Shown one piece after another: positions 8,297-17,271 of a stretch of 64,000 nucleotides of DNA (its first letter is position 1; every line of letters begins with the position of its first letter). The translations under genes were made by a program, and so were the position numbers. The DNA lies in assembly GCA_963737225.1 (NCBI GenBank), contig CAVTSA010000006.1, positions 89,196 through 153,195 on the forward strand, read 5' to 3'. The stretch is from CAVTSA01 sp963737225 (lineage in GTDB: Bacteria; Chloroflexota; Dormibacteria; Dormibacterales; Dormibacteraceae). Below the pieces are notes generated by a model. It ran no database searches and was not told the origin of the DNA. It saw nothing but the letters and a program-made list of their open reading frames with translations.

Positions 8297-9064
8297 TCAT
8301 GGCAGGATCGCGCGCGCCAGGAGGTCGCTTCGCTGTTCCACGAACCGCGCACTGGCCAGCCAAGTGTGCCCGTGCCCGGCATCCCAGAGCGAAGCCCACG
8401 GCTGCAGCCCGGTGCGGTGGCCGCGCTCGAGCAGGTCGTACATCGACCAGACCCGCCGGGGCAGCAGCGACACCAGCCTCGAACGCTGATCGTCGTCGGC
8501 GCCGTAGCCGTCGACCAGGGAGGCGACGCGGCCGGCGAGGATGTCAGCGTCCAGGGCCGCCTCCGGCGAGAGCGGAACGAAGCCGTTGACCGCGTACGCC
8601 AGGTCCCACATCCGCGAGCCGGGCCCGGCGCCGTCCCAGTCGATCAGCACCAGCCGCGTCCCACCGCGGACGAGGTTCCAGGGGGCGGCGTCGTGGTGAC
8701 AGATGAGCTCCTCGGCGTCGGGAGGGATGGCGACGTTCCAGATCGCCCCTGCGGGCGGGACGAAGGTGGCGGCGGCGTCGTGGAAACGTCGCAGGAGGAC
8801 GCCGACCTCGCGCAGACGGTCCCGGTCGAGGTCAGCCGGGCTCGCGTCGACTGGTCCTGCGACGAACGACAGCACCTGCCGGCCGCGCTCGTCGTAGCCG
8901 AGGGCCTTCGGCGCGCCGTCGAAGCCCGCCCGTTCGAGGTGGGTCAGGAGCGCGTCGACGCTCGCCGACCAGGGTCCAGCCGGGCGGCGCACCGTGTCGC
9001 CGACCCGGACCAGGCCGGAGGACACGTTCCCACCGGCCAGCGGCTGTTCGGAGAAGCCGTTCAT
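8297..9064 (-). CDS. Aminoglycoside phosphotransferase-family kinase
   Basis: A 255-residue APH/choline-kinase-fold protein. The catalytic loop is ELICHHDAAPWNLVRGG (H-x-D-x-x-x-x-N near residue 125) and the metal-binding motif is VLIDWDGAGPG near residue 140. The N-lobe contains VLSFVAGPVDA. Members phosphorylate aminoglycosides, choline, homoserine or other small alcohols. With no resistance genes beside it, the substrate is open. The ATG at 9064 fits the family start (MNGFSEQPLAGGNVS); a longer in-frame region upstream overlaps other sequence and is not conserved-looking. Confidence 0.8.
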   Translation of the reverse strand: MNGFSEQPLAGGNVSSGLVRVGDTVRRPAGPWSASVDALLTHLERAGFDGAPKALGYDERGRQVLSFVAGPVDASPADLDRDRLREVGVLLRRFHDAAATFVPPAGAIWNVAIPPDAEELICHHDAAPWNLVRGGTRLVLIDWDGAGPGSRMWDLAYAVNGFVPLSPEAALDADILAGRVASLVDGYGADDDQRSRLVSLLPRRVWSMYDLLERGHRTGLQPWASLWDAGHGHTWLASARFVEQRSDLLARAILP

Positions 9065-9179
9065 CGCCGCAAATGCAACCTCATTCGGCCGGGATGGGGG
9101 TCGTTGCCTGCGGTGGCACCCGTCCTCGGGGGGTCGCGATTTGCTGCCGTCTTTCGGCTTTCTTTTTCGGTGGACAGCA

Positions 9180-9745
9180 GGAGGGAGCCGACCCATCCCA
9201 ACGACTTCTGGATCTCCAACCTGGCCACAGGTATCATCGCGGACGCGTACCCACGGGCGCACGAAGTGGATCGGGCGCCCTTCTCTTTGAGGACGATTAC
9301 AACATAGCGGGCGAAGACGGCACCACCGCCACAAGCGACGCGCTGTATGCGTGGCTGCAGCAGGCGCTGGACCAGGGGGTGACCGATGAGTGGGGTCGGG
9401 GACCAAGGCCACCCCGACACCCGGTTCGGGTGGTCTCCGACACTGATGACGGAGGACCTCCAGCGTTACACCGCACTCGGCCTGAAGGTGGCGATCACAG
9501 AAGCCGATGTCCGCACGTTGGTCAACAACGTGACCGATCAGGTGCCGACGGACAACCTGGCTCTCTTCGCGCAGCCGTACGAGCTCTCGGAGATGATGAT
9601 GTCGTGTCTGGGTGTATCCCAGTGCATCTCCTTCACCGTTTGGGACCTCTCGGACGCGGTGTCGTGGGTTCCCGGCACGATTGTCGCGGAGGGGTACGCC
9701 GCGGGTCGTGTCGATTCCTGGCGCCTTCGATCGATGCGGTCGTAG
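9180..9745 (+). pseudogene. GH10 endo-xylanase remnant, frameshifted
   Basis: Three frames together spell the C-terminal half of a family-10 glycoside hydrolase: NDFWISNLATGIIADAYPRA, then LLFEDDYNIAGEDGTTATSD with LYAWLQQALDQGV, then QGHPDTRFGWSPTL and LGLKVAITEADVRTL, ending with CISFTVWDLSDAVSWVPG. The nucleophile Glu in ITEADVR and the tryptophan-rich end are kept. The N-terminal half with the acid/base Glu is absent upstream of 9180. Frameshifts fall near 9270 (a C apparently lost before GGGCGCC) and near 9390. It is a decayed gene, not a working enzyme. Confidence 0.8.
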
Positions 9746-9892
9746 GAGGCCCACCGCGCCCCGCGCCCGCATCCGCGAGGAGGCGCGATCGAGCTGGGTT
9801 CTCCAGGTCGAACCGGTCGGGAGCGCGGATCGAAGCCGGGTCCGCCGACCGTGAGTGATCCCGGCGAACAAGATGTGAAGCTGGAGGGGCAA

Positions 9893-10450
9893 ATGCGACG
9901 GATAGTGGTGCAGATGGGCATGACGATCGACGGTTACGTGTCCAGCGACAGGGTGCATCCTGGCGGGAGCGTCCCCGAGGACCGCGAACTGGTCGAGTGG
10001 AAGCTGGCTCGCGTGTCCGCGGCCGGAACCCACGTCATGGGCCGGGTGACGTACGAGGAGATGGCGTCGTACTGGCCACATTCGACACATCCTTACGCGG
10101 CGCCCATGAATGACATCCCGAAGGTGGTCTTCTCCAGCACGCTCGGCGTTGCACCCTGGCCCGTGACCCGGATCGCGCGCGGCGAGCTGGCGGCCGAGAT
10201 CGCCTCACTGAAGGCGGAGCCGGGAGGGGATGTCATCGTGTACGGTGGCGCCACCCTGGCCGCCGGGCTGGCGGCTCGAGGGCTGGTCGACGAATACTGT
10301 CTGGCGATCCAGCCGGTGGCAACGGGTGTCGGGCACCCGCTCTTCGGCGGACTGTCCACCGCCGTTCGCCTGAATCTCGTCGAAGCACGAAGCTTTCCGT
10401 GCGGTGTCGTCGTCCATGTCTACCGTCCGCAGGAGCAGGTCGATGAATAG
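9893..10450 (+). CDS. RibD C-terminal/dihydrofolate reductase-like protein
   Basis: A 185-residue protein of the RibD_C (bacterial bifunctional deaminase-reductase C-terminal) family: MTIDGYVSS near residue 9, HVMGRVTYEEMASYWP near residue 48, VVFSSTL, then GGDVIVYGGATLAAGLAARG near residue 120 and DEYCLAIQPVATGVGHPLF. Stand-alone copies are NADPH-dependent reductases of unknown substrate, not usually riboflavin enzymes. The ATG at 9893 has GGAGGGG 5 bp upstream; a GTG at 9851 would add 14 residues. Confidence 0.85.
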   Translation: MRRIVVQMGMTIDGYVSSDRVHPGGSVPEDRELVEWKLARVSAAGTHVMGRVTYEEMASYWPHSTHPYAAPMNDIPKVVFSSTLGVAPWPVTRIARGELAAEIASLKAEPGGDVIVYGGATLAAGLAARGLVDEYCLAIQPVATGVGHPLFGGLSTAVRLNLVEARSFPCGVVVHVYRPQEQVDE

Positions 10451-10615
10451 CCCTCCAGCCGGTCACGCGCTGGTCGAGCGAGTGCTGAGATAGCGATTCA
10501 CCTGCTGCGCTGATCACAATCGGGGGTGGCCGTCGATTGCTGCAAGGGAAGGCGACGGTTGAGGTCAATGGTTCCGTCATTGACGGATGCGCTGCCTGGT
10601 GGCATCATTCCGGTG

Positions 10616-11224
10616 ATGGCACAGACTGCGCAAGACGACCCGACCGATATCCTGGGAGTCATCGGCCGCCATTGGGGCTGGGCACTCGCATTTGGCGTGC
10701 TCACTGTGATCGCGGGAATCTTGCTGGTGGCCTGGCCACACATCTCGCTCCTGATTGCTGCCGTCTTCTTCGGCATCCAGTTGATCATCACCGCGATCTT
10801 TCGCTTCGTAGGGGCGTTCGCCGCTCCCGACGCGAGCGGCTGGGTACGCGTGCTGATGGTGATTGTCGCCATCCTCTCGCTGATCGCCGGCCTGTTCATC
10901 CTCCGGGATCCACATCTCGGGATTCTCGTGCTCGCCCTTGTCCTCAGCATCTACTGGATCGCGACCGGCATCGTCGACGTGTTCATGGCGATCGGGAACC
11001 GCGAGCTTCAGCGACGCTGGCTGGTCGCGCTGACCGGGGCACTGGGCATCGCCGCGGGTCTCGTGGTGTTCGCCAATCCAGTGTGGTCCCTGGTTTTCCT
11101 CGCCTGGGTGCTCGGGATCTGGCTGATCGTGTACGGCATCCTCACGGTGGTCAGGGCGTTCATGATCCGTGGCGCGGCGACCTCCCGGGCGGCCGGCGCA
11201 AGCAACGTTCCGAGCCAGGCCTGA
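10616..11224 (+). CDS. HdeD-like (DUF308) membrane protein
   Basis: A 202-residue integral membrane protein with six predicted helices in three similar pairs, each with the HdeD pattern (GVLTVIAGILLVAWP; IVAILSLIAGLFILRDP; GALGIAAGLVVFANP). The repeated motif, a helix ending in a proline-containing turn, defines the DUF308/HdeD family, which has an acid-stress role in E. coli and is unknown elsewhere. ATG 10616 (MAQTAQDDP) is chosen over a GTG at 10526 because the extra residues are basic and unlike a membrane leader. It stands alone. Confidence 0.82.
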   Translation: MAQTAQDDPTDILGVIGRHWGWALAFGVLTVIAGILLVAWPHISLLIAAVFFGIQLIITAIFRFVGAFAAPDASGWVRVLMVIVAILSLIAGLFILRDPHLGILVLALVLSIYWIATGIVDVFMAIGNRELQRRWLVALTGALGIAAGLVVFANPVWSLVFLAWVLGIWLIVYGILTVVRAFMIRGAATSRAAGASNVPSQA

Positions 11225-11336
11225 CAGCCGAGTCCGATCCCGGTTGCTCAGCCCGGATGGAGCGAAGAGCAAGAGGGACGCAGCCGTCAGACATGAGCCC
11301 GTGCCGGGTGGCTGCGTTCGACGCTGAGCCACCCGC

Positions 11337-11720
11337 TTGGCAGCGAGCGGTGCCTGGCTCAGCTTCGGGTGGCGCTGTGACTTCGGTGCGCGCCGACCGG
11401 CGCTTCCAGCCGAGCGTCCGGGGCCGCCTCCATCCTGGTTCCGGGCCGTGGGCGGAGCGACGTTTCCTCTGCTGGTGTCGCTTGCGGCACAGACGAACGG
11501 ACTCACGAGACGCGGCATCCTGTCGATTCCCACGCGTACCCACGCCGCGTCGACCGCGAGCACCCTCCTCGGCGCCGGCCTGGTCAGCAGCTGGGCGTCG
11601 GCGCGTGCGCTCGACCTGCACGACCGGGTCGGGGGCGTTCTCTTGACGGCCATCGCCGTGACGCCCCTTATGAGAGGCGGTACCGGCCTGGTCGAGGCCG
11701 TGGTGCGCTCGCTTCACTGA
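11337..11720 (+). CDS. Hypothetical protein, possible membrane remnant
   Basis: A 127-codon frame whose second half (about 11450-11717) has strong G/C third-position bias and two hydrophobic stretches, ATFPLLVSLAAQTNG and RVGGVLLTAIAVTPLM. The first 35 residues look like random GC-rich translation. A GTG near 11449 could be the real start. No family is recognised. It could be a small membrane protein or the tail of a lost gene. Confidence 0.3.
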   Translation: MAASGAWLSFGWRCDFGARRPALPAERPGPPPSWFRAVGGATFPLLVSLAAQTNGLTRRGILSIPTRTHAASTASTLLGAGLVSSWASARALDLHDRVGGVLLTAIAVTPLMRGGTGLVEAVVRSLH

Positions 11721-11860
11721 CCGCCGGCACGGGGTGGCCCGGGCCTTCTGGGCACCCGACGCGCCGGTGCTCCGCCCGGTGCCCGCCGAACGTCGCAGCC
11801 CGGCTTCGCCGCCGGTTGCGGTGGCACGAAGCGCTTTGTCATAGTTGACGAACGACCCCC

Positions 11861-13690
11861 ATGCTGCAAGCTGATCCCGCTTTCCGCCCGATCCGGCGCC
11901 ACGATGGATACCTGCGGCTGGAGGATTTGAGCGTGATCGGGGACGGCGCGACCTGCGCCCTGGTTGGCGTCGACGGCAGCATCAGCTGGATGTGCGTCCC
12001 CGAGTTCGATTCGGAGCCTCTCTTCTGCGGTCTGCTGGATCGGGAGCGAGGCGGCCACTTCACGATCGCACCGGAAGACGTGTTCGAGGCCCGGCAGGTG
12101 TACCTGGACGACACCGGCGTGCTCGTCACCGAGCTGCGCTGTCCTTCGGGCGTGCTGCGGCTGACCGACGCCCTGGCGCTGCACAACGCGTCCGACATCG
12201 CCGACGACGGAAGCTCGGACCGCGCGGAGCTCGTCCGCTCGGCGGTCGTGCTGCAGGGCACGGTCCGGCTCCGCGTGGAGTTCGAGCCGCGCGGAGGCGT
12301 CCAGGCCGACCCGGCCTTCGGCGGCATCGCGGTGCGTGCCTTGAAGCGCCCCGACCTCCGGCTCCATCTACGCTCGAACCGGCCCCTCGACGGCCTGCGG
12401 GGCGTGTACCCGCTCGAGCAGGGCGAGCGGTTGGACGTGGTGCTGTCCTGGGGTCGCTCCCACCGCCACCACGCGCTGAACGCCGAGGAGACACTTCGCG
12501 CCACGGCCGAATCCTGGCGACGCTGGATGCGTGGTTTCCGCTACAGCGGTCCCGAGGAGCCGCTGGTTCGGCGCGCTGCGATCACGCTCAAGATTCTCGA
12601 CAGCTGGTTCCACGGCTCGGCCGTGGCGGCGGCCACCTCGTCGCTTCCGGCGCCCATCGGTGGTGTGCGGAACTGGGACTACCGCTACACCTGGATCCGC
12701 GACGCCTCCTTCACCGTGTTCGCGCTGCGCCGCATCGGGTTCGTCGAGGAGGCGGACGCGTTCCTGGGGTGGGTGCTGGACTCCTTCGAACGGGTGGGCG
12801 GACCGCTGGTGCGGATCATGTATTCGATCGAGGGCCGTCCGGTACCCGACGAGCGGGTGGATCCCGACCTGGAGGGCTATCGAGGGTCCGCGCCGGTGCG
12901 CTGGGGGAACGGCGCCGCCGACCAGCGCCAGCACGACGTCTACGGCGAGATCCTCGACTGCGCGGACCAGTGGTGCCGGAGCGGCGGCCGCATCGAGCCG
13001 CACCTCTGGGAGGGTCTGGCCGAGCTTGCGAACGCGGCCGGCGCCGCATGGCACCAGGCCGACCAGGGCATCTGGGAAGTCCGCAGCGAAGGTCGGGTCT
13101 TCACCTATTCGACGGCGCTGTGCCAGGTGGCGCTGGATCGCGCGGCCGCCATCGCCGAGCGCCTTGGATACCCGGGGCCGGTGCAGGCCTGGCGGGCTCA
13201 GGCGAAGGAGCTTCGCGACATGATCGTGGAGGGGTCCTGGGACGAGCGCGCGCAGACCTTCAGCGAGCATCTCGACGGCGGCGGCACGCTCGACGCGAGC
13301 CTGCTGGCACTCCCGCTGCGACGCGTCGTGCCCTACGACCATCCGCGCATGGTGGCCACCACCAGGGCGGTGGCCGAGCGCCTCTCCGCCGGCGGCGGCC
13401 TCCTCTACCGATACCTGCACACCGACTCGCCAGACGGGATCGCCGGCGACGAGGGCGCGTTCATGCTCTGCAGCTTCTGGCTGGTCGACAACCTCGCGCA
13501 TCAGGGTCGCCTCGAGGAGGCGGCCGAGCTCTACTCGTCGCTGTGCGCGCGGGCCGGCCCGACCGGGCTGTTGCCGGAGCAGATCAATCCCTCGACGGGC
13601 GAGTTCATGGGCAACTTCCCGCAGGCGTTCAGTCACATCGGGGTGATCTTCGGCGGGGTCACCCTGGCCGCTGCCGGTTGGCATCCATGA
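11861..13690 (+). CDS. GH15 glucoamylase/trehalase-like glycoside hydrolase
   Basis: A 609-residue protein with the bacterial GH15 two-domain layout: an N-terminal beta domain (residues 1-210, DGSISWMCVPEFDSEPLF near residue 40) and an alpha/alpha barrel (RNWDYRYTWIRDASFTVFAL near residue 270). The catalytic pair is probably the Glu in QHDVYGEILD (about 362) and the Glu in LLPEQINPSTGEF (about 572). Such enzymes hydrolyse maltooligosaccharides, trehalose or other glucosides from the end. Its stop overlaps the start of the G6PDH-like gene (ATGA), suggesting released glucose is routed to oxidation. No signal peptide, so cytoplasmic. Confidence 0.9.
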   Translation: MLQADPAFRPIRRHDGYLRLEDLSVIGDGATCALVGVDGSISWMCVPEFDSEPLFCGLLDRERGGHFTIAPEDVFEARQVYLDDTGVLVTELRCPSGVLRLTDALALHNASDIADDGSSDRAELVRSAVVLQGTVRLRVEFEPRGGVQADPAFGGIAVRALKRPDLRLHLRSNRPLDGLRGVYPLEQGERLDVVLSWGRSHRHHALNAEETLRATAESWRRWMRGFRYSGPEEPLVRRAAITLKILDSWFHGSAVAAATSSLPAPIGGVRNWDYRYTWIRDASFTVFALRRIGFVEEADAFLGWVLDSFERVGGPLVRIMYSIEGRPVPDERVDPDLEGYRGSAPVRWGNGAADQRQHDVYGEILDCADQWCRSGGRIEPHLWEGLAELANAAGAAWHQADQGIWEVRSEGRVFTYSTALCQVALDRAAAIAERLGYPGPVQAWRAQAKELRDMIVEGSWDERAQTFSEHLDGGGTLDASLLALPLRRVVPYDHPRMVATTRAVAERLSAGGGLLYRYLHTDSPDGIAGDEGAFMLCSFWLVDNLAHQGRLEEAAELYSSLCARAGPTGLLPEQINPSTGEFMGNFPQAFSHIGVIFGGVTLAAAGWHP

Positions 13691-15057
13691 TCGACCGGCT
13701 CGTGATCTTCGGCGCCACCGGCGATCTCAGCGGCCGGTATCTGCTGCCCGGCCTGGCCGCGCTGGCGGCGGCCGGCCGCCTCCCCCAGGGGTTTCAGCTG
13801 GTCGGTGCCGGACGCGAGGACTGGACCGATCAGGACTATCGGCGGTGGGCGGGCGACCGCCTCTCACGCCACGGGGGCGGTGTCTCCTCGGACGCGCGGG
13901 AGACGGTCGTGGCCTCGGCTCGCTACGTCCGGGCGAACGTGACCGACGCCGGTGAGGTGGGCCGAGCAGTCGCCGGAGGCGGTCCGCTCGCGGCCTACCT
14001 GGCTTTGCCGCCCGCGCTCTTCCCGGCGGCGGTCTCCGCGCTCCACGAGGCGGGCCTGCCGGCGGGCAGCACGGTGGTGCTCGAAAAGCCGTTTGGCGAA
14101 AGCCTGGACGAGGCGATCGAGCTGAACCGGCTCCTGGCCGACACGCTGCCCGAGGAGGCCGTCTTCCGCGTCGATCACTTCCTCGCCATGTCGACGGTGC
14201 AAAACATCCTCGGAACCCGGCTCGCCAACCGCCTCCTGGAGCCGGTGTGGAACAGCACCCACATCGAGGAGGTCGAGATCGTCTGGGACGAGACGGTGGC
14301 GCTGGAGGGCCGGGCGGGGTACTACGACGGTGTCGGGGCTCTGAAGGACCTGGTGCAGAATCACCTCCTCCAGGTCCTGTGCCTGGTGGCGATGGAGCCG
14401 CTGGTCAGCCTCAGCGAGCGGGACCTGCGCGACCGCAAGCTGGACGTGTTGCGCTCCGTGCGGCCGCTGGCCGAGCACGACGTCGCCCGCCGTACCCGGC
14501 GCGCGCGCTATGCGGCCGGCCGCATCGGCGATCGCACGATCCCGGCCTACGCGGACGAGCCGGGTGTCGACCCCGCTCACGGAACGGAGACCTATGCCGA
14601 GGTCGAGCTGGAGATCGACAGCTGGCGCTGGTCGGGCACCATCTTCAGGCTTCGCACCGGCAAGGCGCTGGGCAGGAACCGGGCCGAGGTGGCGGTGCGC
14701 TTCCGCCCCGTCCCCCATCTGCCGTTCCACGGGGCGGTGGACCCCGCGCCGAACGTGCTGCGCTTCGGCCTCGACCCGGAGACGCTCGCGCTGGAGCTGA
14801 CCGGCACCGGTCCCGGGCCCTATGTCGAGCTCACCCCGTTGACGCTTCAGGCGCGCCTGCCGGCGCCCGTGCTCCCGGCGTACGGCCGCCTGTTGCTGGA
14901 CGTGCTCAACGACAACCCCATCCTCTCCATCAGAGGCGACGAGGCTGAAGAGTCGTGGCGGATCGTGGACCCGGTGGTCGCGGCCTGGTCCCGGGGCCTG
15001 GTCCCCCTCGAGGAGTATCCCGCCGGGTCGGAGGGGCCGCCCCGCAAGCCCTCCTGA
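13687..15057 (+). CDS. Divergent glucose-6-phosphate dehydrogenase homologue
   Basis: A 456-residue protein clearly of the Zwf family: nucleotide motif FGATGDLSGRYLLP at 8-21, VVLEKPFGESLDEA around 130-143, GYYDGVGALKDLVQNHLLQ around 211, and the C-terminal domain. However, the active-site segment is RVDHFLAMSTVQNIL rather than the usual RIDHYLGKE, so the substrate-binding lysine is missing, and the lysines of GDLAKRKLYP are also replaced (SGRY). The catalytic histidine of the DH pair and the second His in VQNHLLQ remain. It may use a different sugar substrate. Translationally coupled to the GH15 gene. Confidence 0.85.
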   Translation: MIDRLVIFGATGDLSGRYLLPGLAALAAAGRLPQGFQLVGAGREDWTDQDYRRWAGDRLSRHGGGVSSDARETVVASARYVRANVTDAGEVGRAVAGGGPLAAYLALPPALFPAAVSALHEAGLPAGSTVVLEKPFGESLDEAIELNRLLADTLPEEAVFRVDHFLAMSTVQNILGTRLANRLLEPVWNSTHIEEVEIVWDETVALEGRAGYYDGVGALKDLVQNHLLQVLCLVAMEPLVSLSERDLRDRKLDVLRSVRPLAEHDVARRTRRARYAAGRIGDRTIPAYADEPGVDPAHGTETYAEVELEIDSWRWSGTIFRLRTGKALGRNRAEVAVRFRPVPHLPFHGAVDPAPNVLRFGLDPETLALELTGTGPGPYVELTPLTLQARLPAPVLPAYGRLLLDVLNDNPILSIRGDEAEESWRIVDPVVAAWSRGLVPLEEYPAGSEGPPRKPS

Positions 15058-15094
15058 CCGCGGCCCGCGGTCCTCGGCCGGCAACCCTTGGATC

Positions 15095-15337
15095 GTGGGC
15101 GCGGGCGTCGACGACATCGAGGAGGAGCCGGCCAAGGTCGCGGACTGGAAGGCGGCCAACCCGCTGTTCAGCCTGGAGAACATCGTGATCACGCCGCACG
15201 CCGCCTACTACTCGGAGGAGTCGATGCACACCGTGCGGGATTTCGCCGCCCGGGAGGTGGTCAGAGTCCTGACCGGAATGGCGCCCCTCTCGCCGGTCAA
15301 CGCCTGGGAGCTGGCGGCGACGGGCGCCGGGTCCTGA
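15095..15337 (+). pseudogene. C-terminal fragment of a D-isomer 2-hydroxyacid dehydrogenase
   Basis: About 80 codons encode only the tail of a phosphoglycerate-dehydrogenase-like protein: GAGVDDIEEEPAKVADWKAA, then NIVITPHAAYYSEESM with the catalytic His of the family, then VVRVLTGMAPLSPVNAWE. The NAD-binding and N-terminal parts are absent; the sequence before 15095 belongs to the G6PDH stop region. A remnant is the simplest reading. The fragment is followed by the 42-bp repeat pair. Confidence 0.75.
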
Positions 15338-15355
15338 GGCCGGGTCGTCAAGCGC

Positions 15356-15430
15356 GGCGATTGGTGCACCAACGCCCCACTCCGAGCACTGAAAGCGGGC
15401 GATTGGTGCACCAACACCCCACTCCGAGCA
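15356..15430 (+). repeat. 42-bp tandem pair with TTGGTGCACCAA palindrome (locus B)
   Basis: The 33-bp unit beginning GGCGATTGGTGCACCAAC is present at 15356 and 15398 with one mismatch, a period of 42 bp. Each unit has the perfect 12-bp palindrome TTGGTGCACCAA (15361 and 15403) followed by CCCCACTCCGAGCA. The same family recurs on the opposite strand at 44513-44566. GCCC (15374) and GGGC (15397) make a weak dyad at the midpoint. It lies between a dehydrogenase fragment and a PPOX gene. Confidence 0.75.
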
Positions 15431-15536
15431 AGCCCGACGCCCCGTGGTTCGTAAGGTGCGGAGGTGGATCCCGCGCCGGGCGGTCGCGGGCGGGCCGTCA
15501 CTCAGCTCGAGCGAGCAGATTCATTTGAGGTCAAGG

Positions 15537-15947
15537 ATGAGCGTCTTTACACCGGCTGAGATCGACTACCTGCGCTCCCAGAGGCTCTGCCGTCTGGCCA
15601 CCGCCACGCCCGACGGCGAGCCCCACGTGGTCCCGGTGACGTACGTCTACAACGAAGTCGAAGACACCATCGACATCGGAGGGCATTCCTTCGCGACCCG
15701 CAAGAAGTGGCGAGACGTGGGGCGAAATCCTCAGGTCGCCCTCGTGATCGATGATCTGCTTTCCGCAGATCCCTGGCATCCGCGCATGCTCGAGATCCGA
15801 GGCAATGCGGACCGGTTGAACGAGGGCGGCAAGGAAGCGATCGGCGAGCACGTCGACGCCGAGATGTTCCGCATCCGTCCCCGGCGGATTCAAACGTTCG
15901 GAGTCAACGGAACCCACGGTCCCGAGATCGAGTCGCGAACGGTCTGA
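15537..15947 (+). CDS. PPOX-class (pyridoxamine oxidase-fold) flavin/F420 protein
   Basis: A 136-residue split-barrel protein: YLRSQRLCRLATATPDGEPH near residues 10-29, VVPVTYVYNEVEDTIDIGG, TRKKWRDVGRNPQVALVIDD near residue 65, and a C-terminal IRPRRIQTFGVNG. The pattern fits the PPOX-class F420- or FMN-dependent family found in actinobacteria. The substrate is unknown. The ATG at 15537 has GAGGTCAAGG directly upstream; longer in-frame starts run into the repeat block. Confidence 0.82.
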   Translation: MSVFTPAEIDYLRSQRLCRLATATPDGEPHVVPVTYVYNEVEDTIDIGGHSFATRKKWRDVGRNPQVALVIDDLLSADPWHPRMLEIRGNADRLNEGGKEAIGEHVDAEMFRIRPRRIQTFGVNGTHGPEIESRTV

Positions 15948-16058
15948 CCGTCGCTCCCGGTCATGAGCGGTGCGAGTGCGCCCTACCCGGGTTCTGATGT
16001 CGCCCGCGAACGACCCGGCGGGCCAGCGCAGGTGGGGGCCGCTCCGGCCGGCCGCTGA

Positions 16059-16967
16059 CTATGACCCTTCGGCGACCTCGCGCGCGTGGACGGCGTCGAC
16101 GGTCCGGGTCCGGACGCGGTAGAGGCTCGTGCTCGCCACCACGTAGAGGTCCCGACCGTCGGGGCCCCCGAAGCACACGTTCGCCACCTTTTCCGGGACC
16201 TCGATCGTAGCCAGCAGCTGCGCTTGCGGCGCATACACCCGCACGGAGGGCCCGGCGGAGGTCCAGAGACGGCCCTCCTCGTCCACCCGGAAGCCGTCGG
16301 CTGGGTAGGGGCCCTCGAAGTCCATGAACGTACGGCCGGCGGTGGCGACACCTTCCCGAATGTCATAGGCCGCGATCCTCAGAGGCCCCCCGCCGCTGAG
16401 GCCCGCGGTGTCGGCGACGTAGAGGATCGACTCGTCGGGAGAGAAGGCGAGCCCGTTCGGGTGGACGAGATCGGTGATCACGGGCGTCAGCGCGCCGGTC
16501 GCCGGCTGGTAGCGGAACACGTAGCAGCCGCCGTACTCCTGCTCGCCCTCATGCCCCTCGGGCGTGCCGTGCAGGATTCCGTAGGGCGGGTCCGTGAACC
16601 AGATCGTGCCGTCGCGGGCGACCACGACGTCGTTTGGCGAGTTGAGCCTTCGCCCCTCGAACGAATCCACCACCGGGGTCACGTTCCCGTCACGGTCACG
16701 CTCAATCCGCCGGCGGCCGTGACTGCACTGGATGACGCTGCCGTCGTGGTCGAGCGTGCGCCCGTTGGTGAAATCAACCCCGGTCGCGTAGTCCCGCGTC
16801 CGCCCGGTCGCTGCGTCGAATTCCAGGATCCGGTCATTCGGAATGTCGCTCCAGCGGACCGTCCCGGTCGCGGGTATCCATACCGGGCCCTCGGCCCACA
16901 CCGAGCCGGTGTAGAGGCGCTCCAGGATTCCGTCGACGAGGTCGTGCTCCCGTGCGTTCTCAGCCAT
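16059..16967 (-). CDS. SMP-30/gluconolactonase family protein
   Basis: A 302-residue six-bladed beta-propeller of the SMP-30/LRE family: WAEGPVWIPATGTVRWSDIP (residues about 24-43, the metal-binding Glu in AEGP), RLNSPNDVVVARDGTIWFTD (about 107), DLVHPNGLAFSPDESILYVAD and PADGFRVDEEGRLWTSAG with conserved Asn and Asp ligands. Members hydrolyse aldonolactones such as gluconolactone. The neighbouring G6PDH homologue and GH15 make a sugar-lactone role plausible. ATG 16967 (MAENAREHD) is taken as start; in-frame upstream codons are not conserved-looking. Confidence 0.87.
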   Translation of the reverse strand: MAENAREHDLVDGILERLYTGSVWAEGPVWIPATGTVRWSDIPNDRILEFDAATGRTRDYATGVDFTNGRTLDHDGSVIQCSHGRRRIERDRDGNVTPVVDSFEGRRLNSPNDVVVARDGTIWFTDPPYGILHGTPEGHEGEQEYGGCYVFRYQPATGALTPVITDLVHPNGLAFSPDESILYVADTAGLSGGGPLRIAAYDIREGVATAGRTFMDFEGPYPADGFRVDEEGRLWTSAGPSVRVYAPQAQLLATIEVPEKVANVCFGGPDGRDLYVVASTSLYRVRTRTVDAVHAREVAEGS

Positions 16968-17271
16968 GTTCCGGGCCAGCATACTGGCCGCTACCCCTGA
17001 GGCCCCAACGTCGAAAAGGACGGCGGGCGAAGATGTTGCGGTGGGTGCGGGCAGAGACACCATCAAGCCTCACGCCGCCGGGATCCCCGGTACTGCAGGA
17101 GAGGCGAGGCAGAGGCGGGCTGATCGGACGTGCCCTTGCGAGGCATCGCCGGCCCGGCCGCCTGATATGCCGCGGGTCCGGCGACCTTGCGTTCGACCTC
17201 TCACGCGACTCGTGACATTGTGGGCCGTGACCGGTCAGCACCCCTTCCTGGGTCACCGAGCGGTGTGAGCC

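Noticed and set aside
15356..15430. CRISPR array
   Set aside because: Only two units, a palindromic core, a spacer part that also matches between units, and no cas genes nearby.
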